From Bacteroidales bacterium UBA6828 (GTDB lineage: Bacteria; Bacteroidota; Bacteroidia; Bacteroidales; Paludibacteraceae), in assembly GCA_002452095.1 (NCBI GenBank), contig DKEG01000046.1, positions 21,292 through 85,291 of the forward strand: a stretch of 64,000 nucleotides of DNA, in the 5' to 3' direction. The position numbers and the translations under genes were made by a program. Below, one piece after another: positions 8,161 to 16,844 of the stretch. Numbering within the stretch: position 1 is the first letter of the stretch; the number at the start of each line of letters is the position of its first letter. Under the pieces are notes generated by a model that was not told where the DNA came from, searched no databases, and was given only the letters and a program-made list of their open reading frames with translations.

Positions 8161-8193
8161 GTCAGGCGGATGTCAGGTGGATGTCATGTGGAT
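8161..8193. repeat. 11-bp tandem array overlapping a stop codon
   Basis: Three consecutive units, GTCAGGCGGAT, GTCAGGTGGAT and GTCATGTGGAT. On the minus strand each begins ATCC, like the array at 3878. The last unit supplies the final Ser-Ser-Thr codon region and the TGA of the IMPACT-family gene. Confidence 0.88.
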
Positions 8194-8603
8194 GAGTATT
8201 TTTCCAGTGCATCTTTGCTGGCTTCCCGATAGGCGACCATCAGTCCGCCCGTACCGAGGAGTGTCCCGCCGAAATAGCGCACCACCACCACAAGGATATT
8301 ATCCAACCCGCGTGCGTCTATCGACCGCAAGATAGGCACCCCTGCAGTGCCGTGCGGTTCACCGTCATCTTTAGTTCGCCACAGGTTCTCGCCCAAACGG
8401 TAAGCATAACACACATGCCGTGCGTCGTGGTATTTATTCTTGTACCACGCCACACGTGCCTTGGCTTGGTCTTCGTCTGCAATCGGTTCTGCAAAAGCAA
8501 GAAAACGGCTGCCGCGGTCTTTGTAAATCCCCTCAAACACCACTTGCGGTGCTTGTGCCACCTCTTTCTTTTTTGCCTTGTCTGCCGCTTGCGCTTTCCC
8601 CAT
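8184..8603 (-). CDS. IMPACT/YigZ family protein
   Basis: The 139-residue protein matches the N-terminal domain of YigZ/IMPACT proteins: FLAFAEPIADEDQAKARVAW, then HVCYAYRLG, DDGEPHGTAGVPILRSI and VVVRYFGGTLLGTGGLMVAYREA, the family's signature blocks. The usual C-terminal ferredoxin-like domain of longer homologues (about 205 residues) is absent; short forms like this are common in Bacteroidales. Function is uncertain; eukaryotic IMPACT regulates translation through GCN2. It has its own consensus promoter. Its stop codon lies within an 11-bp repeat array. Confidence 0.88.
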   Translation of the reverse strand: MGKAQAADKAKKKEVAQAPQVVFEGIYKDRGSRFLAFAEPIADEDQAKARVAWYKNKYHDARHVCYAYRLGENLWRTKDDGEPHGTAGVPILRSIDARGLDNILVVVVRYFGGTLLGTGGLMVAYREASKDALEKYSST

Positions 8604-8620
8604 AGTTGCCTAATTTTTCG

Positions 8621-8652
8621 CAAAGATACAACATTTTTCTAAGATACACAAC
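8621..8652 (-). promoter_or_regulatory. Promoter of the IMPACT-family gene
   Basis: Minus strand GTTG (8652-8649), 20 nt, TATCTTTG (8628-8621), ending 17 nt before the start codon at 8603, so the 5' leader is very short. Confidence 0.72.
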
Positions 8653-8675
8653 CTACCGGTCAAATATATGCAACA

Positions 8676-8702
8676 AAAAAGCCTCACAAAATGAGGCTTT
8701 TT
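8676..8702 (-). terminator. dnaA terminator
   Basis: AAAAAGCCTCA and TGAGGCTTTTT form an 11-bp perfect stem around a 5-nt loop, with T-runs on both sides, 22 nt past the dnaA stop codon. This is a canonical intrinsic terminator and could work in both directions. Confidence 0.88.
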
Positions 8703-8723
8703 ATAATTTTGCGAAATATATGC

Positions 8724-10106
8724 TTAATGTTGCAACACCGATTCTATCTGGTGTACCTGCTGTCGAAGAACAGGGTCTATCTCCAACTGCTCGCGCATCA
8801 AAGTCAGCGAATGAAGCACTGTGGCATGGGTGCGACGCCCCATATAAAGACCAATCTCATTGAGCGAATGACGGGTCAGTTCCTTGCTCAGATAGATTGC
8901 CACATGGCGTGCCTGCATAATCTCCTTGGAGCGGTTTTGGGACAAAATCGATTTCTCCGGGATATTAAAATGCTCCGCTACCGCCCCGACTACATCGCTC
9001 AACTCCACCGTACTCGGCTGTATCTCCACAATATGCGACACCACCTGTTCGGTCAGTTGCAGGTCTATCTCACGGTCAGTCAGCGTGGAATGCGCCAGCA
9101 GACTCGCAAGAATGCCCTCCAAGTCGCGCACGGAGTCGCGCACGTTGTTGGCTATAAAATCAATCACATCGTCCGCCAACTGTATGCCGTCGCGGTGCAT
9201 TTTGTTGAGCAGGATATTGCGGCGCAGCGCATAGTCCGGACGGGTAATCTCTGCCGACAAACCCCATTTGAAACGGGTCAGCAGACGATCCTCTATATCT
9301 TTCAGTTGTACCGGCGAGCGGTCGGACGTGAGTATCAACTGCTTGTGCGACTGCTGCAGGTAGTTGAATATATGAAAGAACGTGTCCTGCGTGCCTTTCA
9401 GCCCTGCAAAGTACTGGATATCATCCACAATCAGCACGTCCACACTCTGGTAGAAATTCAAGAAATCGGGAATACGGTTGGTATTGCGTGCATCTTGGAA
9501 CTGCAGTTTGAACGTATTGGCTGACACATATAGCACACGTGCCTGCGGGTTGAGCAGACGGACTTGGTTACCGATGGCATTTGCCAAGTGGGTCTTCCCC
9601 ACCCCGCTGCCGCCATAGATAAACAGCGGGTTGAACGCCGTATAACCGGGCTGTTTTGCGACCGCCACACCGGCAGTACGTGCCAATTTGTTCGGCTCGC
9701 CCGCCACATAGGAATCAAACGTATAGATGGTGTTGAGTTGCGTATCAAAGTCCATCACGGGTGCCGCAGGCGTGTATGCCGTACCATTCTCTTTGCGGAT
9801 ATTCTCCTGCGAGGTACCCGTTGACGGAATGGTGCTGCCTGCACCGGACGTGGAGTCTATCAACACACGATATTCCAACTGCGTTCCTTGTCCGAATACA
9901 CGGAACAGCGTAGCCGACAGCAAGTTGATATAATTCTCCTCTATATATTCAGCAATGAACTGCGACTTCACCTGCAAAATCAGCACATGATTGTCGTATT
10001 GCAACGGCACTATCGGCGCAAACCATGTCTGGTATGCACTCGGCGTCAGGTTGTCTGCCAAAATCTGCCGGCACTGCGCCCACAATATGTTCAGTTGCTC
10101 GTTCAT
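8724..10106 (-). CDS. dnaA: Chromosomal replication initiator DnaA
   Basis: A 460-residue AAA+ initiator. Domain I lies at residues 1-80 (CRQILADNLTPSAYQTWF), a variable linker at about 85-125, and the AAA+ core has Walker A GGSGVGKTHLANAIG and Walker B VDVLIVDDIQYF. Domain IV has the DNA-binding signature ARHVAIYLSKELTRHSLNEI followed by GRRTHATVLHSL. It binds DnaA boxes and melts the origin. It is monocistronic with its own consensus promoter 137 nt upstream and a strong terminator after it. The usual dnaN/recF partners are not adjacent. Confidence 0.98.
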   Translation of the reverse strand: MNEQLNILWAQCRQILADNLTPSAYQTWFAPIVPLQYDNHVLILQVKSQFIAEYIEENYINLLSATLFRVFGQGTQLEYRVLIDSTSGAGSTIPSTGTSQENIRKENGTAYTPAAPVMDFDTQLNTIYTFDSYVAGEPNKLARTAGVAVAKQPGYTAFNPLFIYGGSGVGKTHLANAIGNQVRLLNPQARVLYVSANTFKLQFQDARNTNRIPDFLNFYQSVDVLIVDDIQYFAGLKGTQDTFFHIFNYLQQSHKQLILTSDRSPVQLKDIEDRLLTRFKWGLSAEITRPDYALRRNILLNKMHRDGIQLADDVIDFIANNVRDSVRDLEGILASLLAHSTLTDREIDLQLTEQVVSHIVEIQPSTVELSDVVGAVAEHFNIPEKSILSQNRSKEIMQARHVAIYLSKELTRHSLNEIGLYMGRRTHATVLHSLTLMREQLEIDPVLRQQVHQIESVLQH

Positions 10107-10242
10107 TGCCTATAATTCATTCACCTTTTTTGCCGGTCAATTAGTCCAATGGGGCTAATTAGTCCTATGGGTTAGGTTCCCTATTTTATTTTTCAAAAAA
10201 AGTGCGAAAAAAAGACGAAGGGTGTACCTCCGAATTCGAGTG

Positions 10243-10274
10243 CAAAGGTACTGCTTTTTTCCCAAGCGGACAAA
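10243..10274 (-). promoter_or_regulatory. dnaA promoter
   Basis: Minus strand TTTG (10274-10271), 20 nt, TACCTTTG (10250-10243): a full match to the Bacteroidetes housekeeping promoter, giving a leader of roughly 130 nt before dnaA. Confidence 0.82.
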
Positions 10275-10591
10275 TTTCCGCCCGATGCCCTGTTTTCAAG
10301 AACCGCGTATTTGCACCTATTTCAGCAACTTACGATTTGTACACTGGAAATCAGTATGTTACAAAAGTTTTCAACATTCAGACCATTGATTTACAGAGAC
10401 TTTGACATTTGCAATAGCAACATCTATGTTTTCAAAAATAATATGCCTAATCCGCTATCTATGTATGTTTTACGTAAAAGTTAAAATAAATGCTATTTAG
10501 AACAAAGACAAACTGTATCATCCTAAATATATGTGCCAAAGCAGCCATGACAAGTTAGTTAATTGTAACAGGACAGCCGCAAAACGACATC

Positions 10592-10693
10592 TATACACTT
10601 TATGCAACGGATGCTGTGCATAAAGTGTATAAAAGCACCTCATAAAAACCTATCTCGTTGCCGTCTCGTTGCCGTCTTTTTGCCGTAAATGGT
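10592..10693. repeat. Hairpin plus 11-bp array with conserved flanks (copy 1)
   Basis: A perfect 15-bp inverted repeat (TATACACTTTATGCA at 10592-10606, mate at 10617-10631) is followed by CCTCATAAAAACCTA and then three 11-bp units: TCTCGTTGCCG twice (10653-10674) and TCTTTTTGCCG (10675-10685), closing with TAAATGGTA. The element at 53802-53880 has the same flanks around different 11-mers. Confidence 0.85.
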
Positions 10694-10774
10694 ATTATGA
10701 AGTATGAAAATTGTATATTCCGCATAATTTGGTTCCGGACTATTAGCCGATTTTGATGCGATTGCGGGGCAGTA

Positions 10775-10806
10775 TTTGCACATATCAAAAAAAAGCAGTA
10801 CCTTTG
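10775..10806 (+). promoter_or_regulatory. Promoter of the glycan locus
   Basis: TTTG (10775-10778), 20 nt, TACCTTTG (10799-10806). It faces the flippase gene and overlaps any start codon placed at 10776, so it also shows that the true protein start is further in. Confidence 0.8.
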
Positions 10807-10853
10807 TGGCGTTTTTTAAGAAAAACATAAACAATCCAAAGTATAGCAATCCA

Positions 10854-12218
10854 TTGTCCCTCATTGACCGCATATTGAATAAACTCAATCTTTCGGAAAC
10901 CAAGAAAAAGGTCGTCCGCAACTTGTTGTGGGCGGTAACGGGGAAAGTGGTTACGCTGTTGGGAAGTCTGTTGGTGGGTATCTTTGTCGCCCGCTATTTG
11001 GGACCGGAGCAGTACGGACTGATGAACTATGTGGTCAGTTACGTGGCTTTGTTTCAAGTGTTTGCCTCTTTCGGATTGGATAGTATTGAAATACGAGAAG
11101 AGGCAAAATGCAAGGAAACTGGTGAATACGGGCGCACACCGTCGGCAGAAGCAAACACCATTCTCGGTACGGCTTTTGGACTAAAACTCATTTTTGCCGC
11201 CATAACAATGGCGTTGGTGATTGCCACAGCGTGGATTTTCGAGGCAGATACATTCACCAAATGGATGATCACACTTTACTCGCTGAGTATGATTATGCAG
11301 ACATTCAGCGTCATCCGCAACTATTTCACGTCCATTGTTTGGAACGAGTATATCGTCAAGACCGAGATTACCCGTACCCTTGTCGGCGCAGGTATCAAGG
11401 TTGCCTTGCTGTTGCTCCACGCCCCCTTGGTATGGTTCATTGCTGCCACACTATTCGATACCGTCCTTATTGCAGGGGGCTATCTAATCTCATACCGCAA
11501 AAAAATAGCCTCGCCACAATTGTGGTCGTTTGACAAAGCGACCGCCAAATACCTCATTAAGGAAGCGTTCCCATTACTGCTCAGCGGTGCCGCCGTAGTG
11601 ATTTATCAGCGCATTGACCAAGTAATGATTGGCAATATGATAGACAAAGAGGCGGTAGGTTTTTTCTCAGTTGCAACAGCCTTTGTGGGGGTGTTAATGT
11701 TTGTCCCCATTACACTGACTGATACCTATATGCCGATTATATCCAATCTATGGAACACGGACAAAGAAACATATAAACGGCAAAACCAACAGTTTATGAA
11801 TATCACCGTTTGGGGAACACTGCTGTGTTCTATCGTAGTATGTATATTGTCTTATCCGCTCATACGATACACGTTTGGTCAGCAATATCTCCCCGCAGTC
11901 CACATACTGCAAGTACTTGCATTTAAGGCGGTCAGTGTGGCATTTAGCAATGTTGCAGGAAAAATGATTGTGGCTGAAGGTTTACAAAAATGGACGATTT
12001 TGCGAGATACTACGGGGTGTATAGTCTGTATCCTGCTCAACTATCTGCTTCTTCCCGGATTCGGTGTAATTGCCGCTGCATGGATTGCCATAGCCAGCAA
12101 CCTTGCTGCCGGTTATCTGTCTTCCCTTTTCATTCCTGCGTACAGGCATACGTTTGTCTGCCAAACTAAATGTTTGTTATTGGGTTGGAAAGATTTAATT
12201 AGACTTGTTTGCAACTAA
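10854..12218 (+). CDS. Lipid-linked oligosaccharide flippase (Wzx-like)
   Basis: A polysaccharide-biosynthesis/MOP-superfamily transporter of about 455 residues and 12-14 membrane segments. Its start (VRNLLWAVTGKVVTLLGSL, then RYLGPEQYGLMNYVVSYV) is typical of Wzx/RfbX flippases, which move undecaprenyl-linked sugar units across the inner membrane. An open frame extends back to 10776, but the consensus promoter occupies 10775-10806. The first sensible start is TTG at 10854, giving MSLIDRILNKLNLSE. It is the first gene of the glycan locus, 12 nt before the polymerase-like gene, as expected for a Wzx/Wzy pathway. Confidence 0.88.
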   Translation: MSLIDRILNKLNLSETKKKVVRNLLWAVTGKVVTLLGSLLVGIFVARYLGPEQYGLMNYVVSYVALFQVFASFGLDSIEIREEAKCKETGEYGRTPSAEANTILGTAFGLKLIFAAITMALVIATAWIFEADTFTKWMITLYSLSMIMQTFSVIRNYFTSIVWNEYIVKTEITRTLVGAGIKVALLLLHAPLVWFIAATLFDTVLIAGGYLISYRKKIASPQLWSFDKATAKYLIKEAFPLLLSGAAVVIYQRIDQVMIGNMIDKEAVGFFSVATAFVGVLMFVPITLTDTYMPIISNLWNTDKETYKRQNQQFMNITVWGTLLCSIVVCILSYPLIRYTFGQQYLPAVHILQVLAFKAVSVAFSNVAGKMIVAEGLQKWTILRDTTGCIVCILLNYLLLPGFGVIAAAWIAIASNLAAGYLSSLFIPAYRHTFVCQTKCLLLGWKDLIRLVCN

Positions 12219-12230
12219 TAAGAAAATAAA

Positions 12231-13484
12231 ATGGCTTTAATTCCTTTTATCTATTTCACAATATGGCTAACTGCACATCTAAAGAATTCTAATGTACGAT
12301 TTGGGGTCGGTGCAATGTCTTTATTATGGATTGATATTGATAGTTTTTTCTCTTTTTTGTTGGATATAAGAGACTTATATGGAGATTGGGGTTGTAATGA
12401 CTATGCTCTTAGTTTAGGAAGAGTTATATTATACTGTTTGTTATGGACATTAATTCTATATCCACTAACAAAATTAGACAACAAAGAGATACAGTTATCG
12501 ATTCAAAAACAGCAGTTATTTCATTATTTGTGCATTTTTTCTATTGTGTGTGGTGCCTTATATGTTGTAGGAACCGGTATTTTTAATAATATCATCGCAA
12601 ACCTACAAGTTGACCGTTCTGATGCCTATGAAAATAGTATGGATCAATACAATAATGCCTATGCAGGTAAAAAACAAATTTTATTATGGGTTCCAATGGT
12701 TATCACTCGATTTTGGCCGTTGTTATTATTGTTTTGGTTTGTTGCCATCAGCATTTGCCAACAATCTGTATGGGTACGGTGGGGGCTATTGGTTTTATCT
12801 ATGTACCTAATGTTCTCTGGATTTGCAGGTGGAGGACGCGCCCAAACTTTATGGTGGATTGTTACCTTTATGGAATACTATTGCCTGTTCTACCCATTTA
12901 TAGCAAAACGTAAACGAACAGTCATTCTGTTAACATTTTTGGGGATTGCATGTATTGGTATATTAGGATTTTTTGCAATTACCCTATCTCGCTTTGATTC
13001 TTCTACTAGATATGCGTTAGATTCTATTATCGGTTATGCTGGACAACCCTTAAACAATTTTTGTGCTATAATCCCTTACGTTGATTTTGCTCATTTATAT
13101 TCTGAAAGATTGTTTCCATTATCTAATTTTTTAATAGCCAACAATCTATATAATATGATGGATTATTATGCATTTTTAGGAAATATCTATCCATTGCAAG
13201 TAAATGTTTTTTTTACACTTTTTGGAGAATTGTTATTGGATACCGGAGTTGCTGGATTGTTGCTATTTACAATTCTATATTATGTTGTGCTATTCAAATT
13301 ATCTTTTCTTAAAAACAAGAATTTAGAATTCAGCCAGCTTCTTATTCTATCCATTATAATTTGTATTCCTGTTCGTGGTATTTTTGCATGGCCATTCTTG
13401 GGTGATCTGAAAGAAACATTGGGGCTCTTTTACGTTTTGATGCTCTATGCCTTATTCAAATATACTTTCAAACTCAAAATATGA
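12231..13484 (+). CDS. O-antigen polymerase-like membrane protein
   Basis: A 417-residue protein with about ten membrane segments and a central extracytoplasmic region. Wzy polymerases are poorly conserved, and assignment rests on topology, the hydrophilic loop RSDAYENSMDQYNNAYAGKK and position just after the flippase. It would join repeat units in the periplasm. Base composition is markedly more AT-rich than neighbouring housekeeping genes, a pattern that continues to about 15.6 kb and fits horizontal exchange of the strain-specific part of the locus. Its stop overlaps the next start (ATGA at 13481). Confidence 0.72.
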   Translation: MALIPFIYFTIWLTAHLKNSNVRFGVGAMSLLWIDIDSFFSFLLDIRDLYGDWGCNDYALSLGRVILYCLLWTLILYPLTKLDNKEIQLSIQKQQLFHYLCIFSIVCGALYVVGTGIFNNIIANLQVDRSDAYENSMDQYNNAYAGKKQILLWVPMVITRFWPLLLLFWFVAISICQQSVWVRWGLLVLSMYLMFSGFAGGGRAQTLWWIVTFMEYYCLFYPFIAKRKRTVILLTFLGIACIGILGFFAITLSRFDSSTRYALDSIIGYAGQPLNNFCAIIPYVDFAHLYSERLFPLSNFLIANNLYNMMDYYAFLGNIYPLQVNVFFTLFGELLLDTGVAGLLLFTILYYVVLFKLSFLKNKNLEFSQLLILSIIICIPVRGIFAWPFLGDLKETLGLFYVLMLYALFKYTFKLKI

Positions 13485-14371
13485 AAAGCCTATCTCTTAT
13501 TATTTTGACATATAATTCCGAGAAAGATATATATGACTGTCTTAAGTCTGTGTATCTGTACAACGATATCGGTGATGATTTGGAAATCATTGTAGTTGAT
13601 AACAATAGTAAAAATTTTGCTGTAATGCAAAATAGATTACACATTCTATATCCTAACGTTCTTGTAATAAATAACCTACAGAATGGAGGATATGGACAGG
13701 GAAACAATGTTGGTATCAAGGCATCTACAGCACCAATTGTTGCAATTATGAACCCAGATGTGCGATTGATAATGCCAGTATTTAACGAATTTATCCTAAC
13801 ATTACAAAATCCAAATAGTGTTATGTGCAGTGGAAAGCAATATCAATCTCAGCAAAAGGTTGCTGAGTCTTATTGTTATGGTTTTACTAGTCATGCAATA
13901 CTACGTTCATTCGGGCAAGCAATTTGCAGAAAATTAAACATTTACGACTATCACAGAATGTGGTTACAAGGAGCTTTTTTCGCCATAAAAAAAGAAGAAT
14001 TTGAACATATTGGCTTATTTGACGAACATATTTTTATGTATTCGGAAGAATTTGATATCTTCATTCGTTTGCGTAAATCATATCCTCAGAAAAAAATAGC
14101 CTATTTGTCTCACATACACTATCTACATTTGGCGGGAGGTCGACCAAACAAAGATATTGCCAAACGCTTAAGCAATGCCATATCTTCTGAACTATATTTA
14201 TGCCAGAAATATAATTTTTCTGTCAAACAATATGTGATTAACGAATTACGCACTATGCAATACCGACAGTTCATTTGTGCAATACTACATCCCAACCTGC
14301 TACCTTTAGTAAAGGAATTCAATAATATAAAGAAAAAAGTATTGTTAGAAAGCACAAAGGATATTTATTAA
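13481..14371 (+). CDS. Family 2 glycosyltransferase
   Basis: A 296-residue GT-A enzyme. The N-terminal SLIILTYNSEKDIYDCLKSV and IIVVDNNS are the nucleotide-sugar binding start of GT2 enzymes, NGGYGQGNNVGIKAS is the block common in rhamnosyltransferase-like members, and IMNPDVRL stands at the DxD position. It is cytoplasmic and adds one sugar to the lipid-linked unit; donor and acceptor cannot be read from sequence. It overlaps the polymerase-like gene by 4 nt and is strongly AT-rich. Confidence 0.88.
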   Translation: MKSLSLIILTYNSEKDIYDCLKSVYLYNDIGDDLEIIVVDNNSKNFAVMQNRLHILYPNVLVINNLQNGGYGQGNNVGIKASTAPIVAIMNPDVRLIMPVFNEFILTLQNPNSVMCSGKQYQSQQKVAESYCYGFTSHAILRSFGQAICRKLNIYDYHRMWLQGAFFAIKKEEFEHIGLFDEHIFMYSEEFDIFIRLRKSYPQKKIAYLSHIHYLHLAGGRPNKDIAKRLSNAISSELYLCQKYNFSVKQYVINELRTMQYRQFICAILHPNLLPLVKEFNNIKKKVLLESTKDIY

Positions 14372-14397
14372 TAACACAGTTGCATATACATATAGTT

Positions 14398-15594
14398 ATG
14401 ATGTCCCGTCTTTTAATAGATTTGTCATGTTTTCAAGCAGGGCCGAAAACAGGTGGAGCTGCAAGTTACACACAAAAGATTATAAACGAAATAGTCTTTT
14501 CGCAAGCATCTAAAGGTGTTATAATCTATGGTTTATATAATTCCACTAAACCATTTCACCCAATTTATAATATACAGACATATGTAGATAGGCTACACAT
14601 TTCTCTACAAGATATAAAAAAAACTTCTATATCTGCAATCATTGAACAACATCAAATTTCCACATTCTTTATTCCCGTGGCTCAATATATTATTCCTTAT
14701 AGTCTTTCAGACATCAGGTGCAAGACCATAGTTGTTATACATGATATATTCGATATTGAAGAAAGTAGAATAGGATTAGATGCAATACTTACCGACCCTA
14801 ACATACAAACCCCCTTAGGGCGTATTAGACGAATATTTAATTACTATTCAGAGAGAAAAACACAGAAACTAAAAAAGCACTATCAGAGTCTCATCAATTT
14901 CTGTAAGCAACCTAATGTAGAACTTGTTACCGTATCCGAATACTCCAAAGATGCCATACGTTTTCTTATTCAAGAACTTGCAGAGAAGAGTATATCTGTA
15001 TGTTATTCGCCGATGAAAATTTCTACAGAAATACAACTAATTCAAAATTCGAGACTTCAATCTTTAATTAATAATAACACAAAGTATTTTTTACTTATTT
15101 CTGCCAATCGGATCTATAAGAACGCTTATAATGTCTTGTCTGCATTCCAGCGTATTTCTCAATTGTATCCAGACTACTACATTGTAACCATCAATTACCC
15201 AAAATCCCTTTTCAAAAATCATATTTCCTTAGACACCCTCAGCGAATCCGATTTGGAACACGCATACCGCCATTCGCAGGCTCTTGTATTTGCCTCTTTT
15301 TTTGAAGGATTTGGTTACCCACCGATAGAGGCTATGAAATATGGAATACCAGTACTGGCCTCTAATGTAACATCCATTCCTGAAGTAGTCGGTTCTAGTG
15401 CTATATATTTTTCACCACTTTATGCTACCAGTATTTTTCATGCATTTATGCGTTTTTTTCAAACAGACACCAGGCAACTCTCTCTCTCTGCTTTAGAACA
15501 CTATAAATCAATATCTACCAAACAAATAGAAGACACAAAACACCTTGTTAATGATATTATTTTAAAAACTGATGCTGTCAGATGTTCCAATTAA
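14398..15594 (+). CDS. Family 4-type glycosyltransferase
   Basis: About 398 residues with a GT-B fold. The N-terminal part (LLIDLSCFQAGPKTGGAASY) binds the acceptor. The C-terminal half has NRIYKNAYNVLSAF and ASFFEGFGYPPIEAMKYG, the EX7E-type motif of GT4 enzymes, followed by PVLASNVTSIPEVVGSSA. A longer frame opens with TTG at 14380, but two ATG codons at 14398 and 14401 give a more natural start. It is AT-rich like its upstream neighbours. After it comes a 92-bp gap in which I see no clear signal, before the WbsX gene. Confidence 0.87.
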   Translation: MMSRLLIDLSCFQAGPKTGGAASYTQKIINEIVFSQASKGVIIYGLYNSTKPFHPIYNIQTYVDRLHISLQDIKKTSISAIIEQHQISTFFIPVAQYIIPYSLSDIRCKTIVVIHDIFDIEESRIGLDAILTDPNIQTPLGRIRRIFNYYSERKTQKLKKHYQSLINFCKQPNVELVTVSEYSKDAIRFLIQELAEKSISVCYSPMKISTEIQLIQNSRLQSLINNNTKYFLLISANRIYKNAYNVLSAFQRISQLYPDYYIVTINYPKSLFKNHISLDTLSESDLEHAYRHSQALVFASFFEGFGYPPIEAMKYGIPVLASNVTSIPEVVGSSAIYFSPLYATSIFHAFMRFFQTDTRQLSLSALEHYKSISTKQIEDTKHLVNDIILKTDAVRCSN

Positions 15595-15686
15595 GGACAA
15601 GTTTTACAGACATCATCTGCAGATATAATCACTACCAAACATAAAATACATTTCTATAATCAATTATTCTTACCACATTAAAAATT

Positions 15687-16838
15687 ATGCCAAAAGCCAG
15701 AGTAATAGCATTTTATTTACCACAGTTTCATCCAATACCAGAAAATGACAAATGGTGGGGAAAAGGTTTTACCGAGTGGACTAATGTAGCCAAGGCAAAA
15801 CCGCTTTTTCGCGGTCATTATCAACCACGGATTCCTTCCGATTTGGGATTCTACGATCTGCGTGTACCGGAAGTACGTGAGCAACAGGCCGCTATGGCTC
15901 GTGAAGCAGGGGTAGAAGGTTTTTGCTATTGGCATTATTGGTTTCGTCACGACAAAAAACTATTGGATCGTCCTTTTCACGAGGTTCTTACTAATGGTTC
16001 ACCAGATTTTCCTTTTTGTTTGGGTTGGGCAAATCATAACTGGACGAATAAGAGTTGGGAAGTAGGTACCCGCCAGCAAAAGGAAATGACTTTATTGGAA
16101 ATGACTTATTCCAAAGAAGAATATATTTTGCATTTTTATGATGTTCTTCCCGCTTTTAAGGATAAGCGATATATTACCGTTGATGGCAAGCCGCTATTTT
16201 ATGTATGGAGTGCATTGTCAATCCCAAATCCTAAAGAATTTATCAATTTGTGGCAACAATTAGCCGTCGAAAACGGGCTGAAAGGCATCTATTTTGTTGG
16301 ATTGGGATTTAGTTTGCAAGAAAATGAGAAAACTCTCAAAGCCGCAATTACAAAACATATACCGAACTATGCATCTAAACACTACCACGCAATTTTAGCT
16401 GCTGGTTTTGATGCCGTTAACAGCCGCGGATACAATCGTGCAGATTTGTATTGTCGTTCTACATGGGAGATTGTTTGGCGAACCATCGCTATGCGCTTAT
16501 TTAAATACACCACTATATCCAAATGCGACCAACAACGCATTAACAAGTACCTTTATACAGAAGAAGATACTCAAGAAAATATATTTCCTACCCTTATGCC
16601 AAATTGGGATCGTTCTCCCCGTAGCGGACGCAGGGCTCGTATCTATATCAACAGCACTCCCTGTGTGTTTGGAGAGCAAATAGATCAAGTCCTTAATCTT
16701 ATAAAAGATAAGCCGCAAGAACATAGAATTGTATTCCTAATGTCATGGAACGAATGGGCAGAAGGAAACTATGTAGAACCAGATATGCAGTACGGACACG
16801 GCTATTTAGATATTCTAAAGAAAAAATTGTTGCATTAA
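15687..16838 (+). CDS. WbsX-like glycan biosynthesis protein (GH99-like domain)
   Basis: A 383-residue WbsX family protein (PF14307). It starts RVIAFYLPQFHPIPENDKWW, continues GFTEWTNVAKAKPLFRGHYQ and ends with VFLMSWNEWAEGNYVEPD, blocks shared by this family and related to GH99 endo-mannosidases. Members occur in O-antigen and capsule loci; their exact reaction is not well established, with transferase and hydrolase roles both proposed. Base composition is intermediate between the AT-rich genes upstream and the genes downstream. A fragment of an unrelated gene begins 6 nt after its stop. Confidence 0.9.
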   Translation: MPKARVIAFYLPQFHPIPENDKWWGKGFTEWTNVAKAKPLFRGHYQPRIPSDLGFYDLRVPEVREQQAAMAREAGVEGFCYWHYWFRHDKKLLDRPFHEVLTNGSPDFPFCLGWANHNWTNKSWEVGTRQQKEMTLLEMTYSKEEYILHFYDVLPAFKDKRYITVDGKPLFYVWSALSIPNPKEFINLWQQLAVENGLKGIYFVGLGFSLQENEKTLKAAITKHIPNYASKHYHAILAAGFDAVNSRGYNRADLYCRSTWEIVWRTIAMRLFKYTTISKCDQQRINKYLYTEEDTQENIFPTLMPNWDRSPRSGRRARIYINSTPCVFGEQIDQVLNLIKDKPQEHRIVFLMSWNEWAEGNYVEPDMQYGHGYLDILKKKLLH

Positions 16839-16844
16839 CCTATT

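Larger units (their letters stand above)
10107..10774. other. Gene-free region upstream of dnaA
   Basis: About 670 bp without a convincing gene. It holds a near-duplicate pair (TTAGTCCAATGGGGCT and TTAGTCCTATGGGTT, 18-bp period, 10140-10175), the dnaA promoter, three GTTTTCAA octamers (10292, 10367, 10428), an AT-rich stretch, and the hairpin plus 11-bp array at 10592-10693. I see no perfect TTATCCACA DnaA box, so calling it an origin would be speculative. A position next to dnaA is the only argument. Confidence 0.5.

Noticed and set aside
10202..10405. Plus-strand frame in the dnaA upstream region
   Set aside because: It covers the dnaA promoter and has no resemblance to a protein family.
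10292..10435. DnaA boxes of an origin
   Set aside because: The three GTTTTCAA octamers differ from TTATCCACA at several positions, so they are reported only as a repeated word.
11231..11533. Frame of 100 residues inside the flippase gene
   Set aside because: Out-of-frame shadow within a clear membrane-protein gene.
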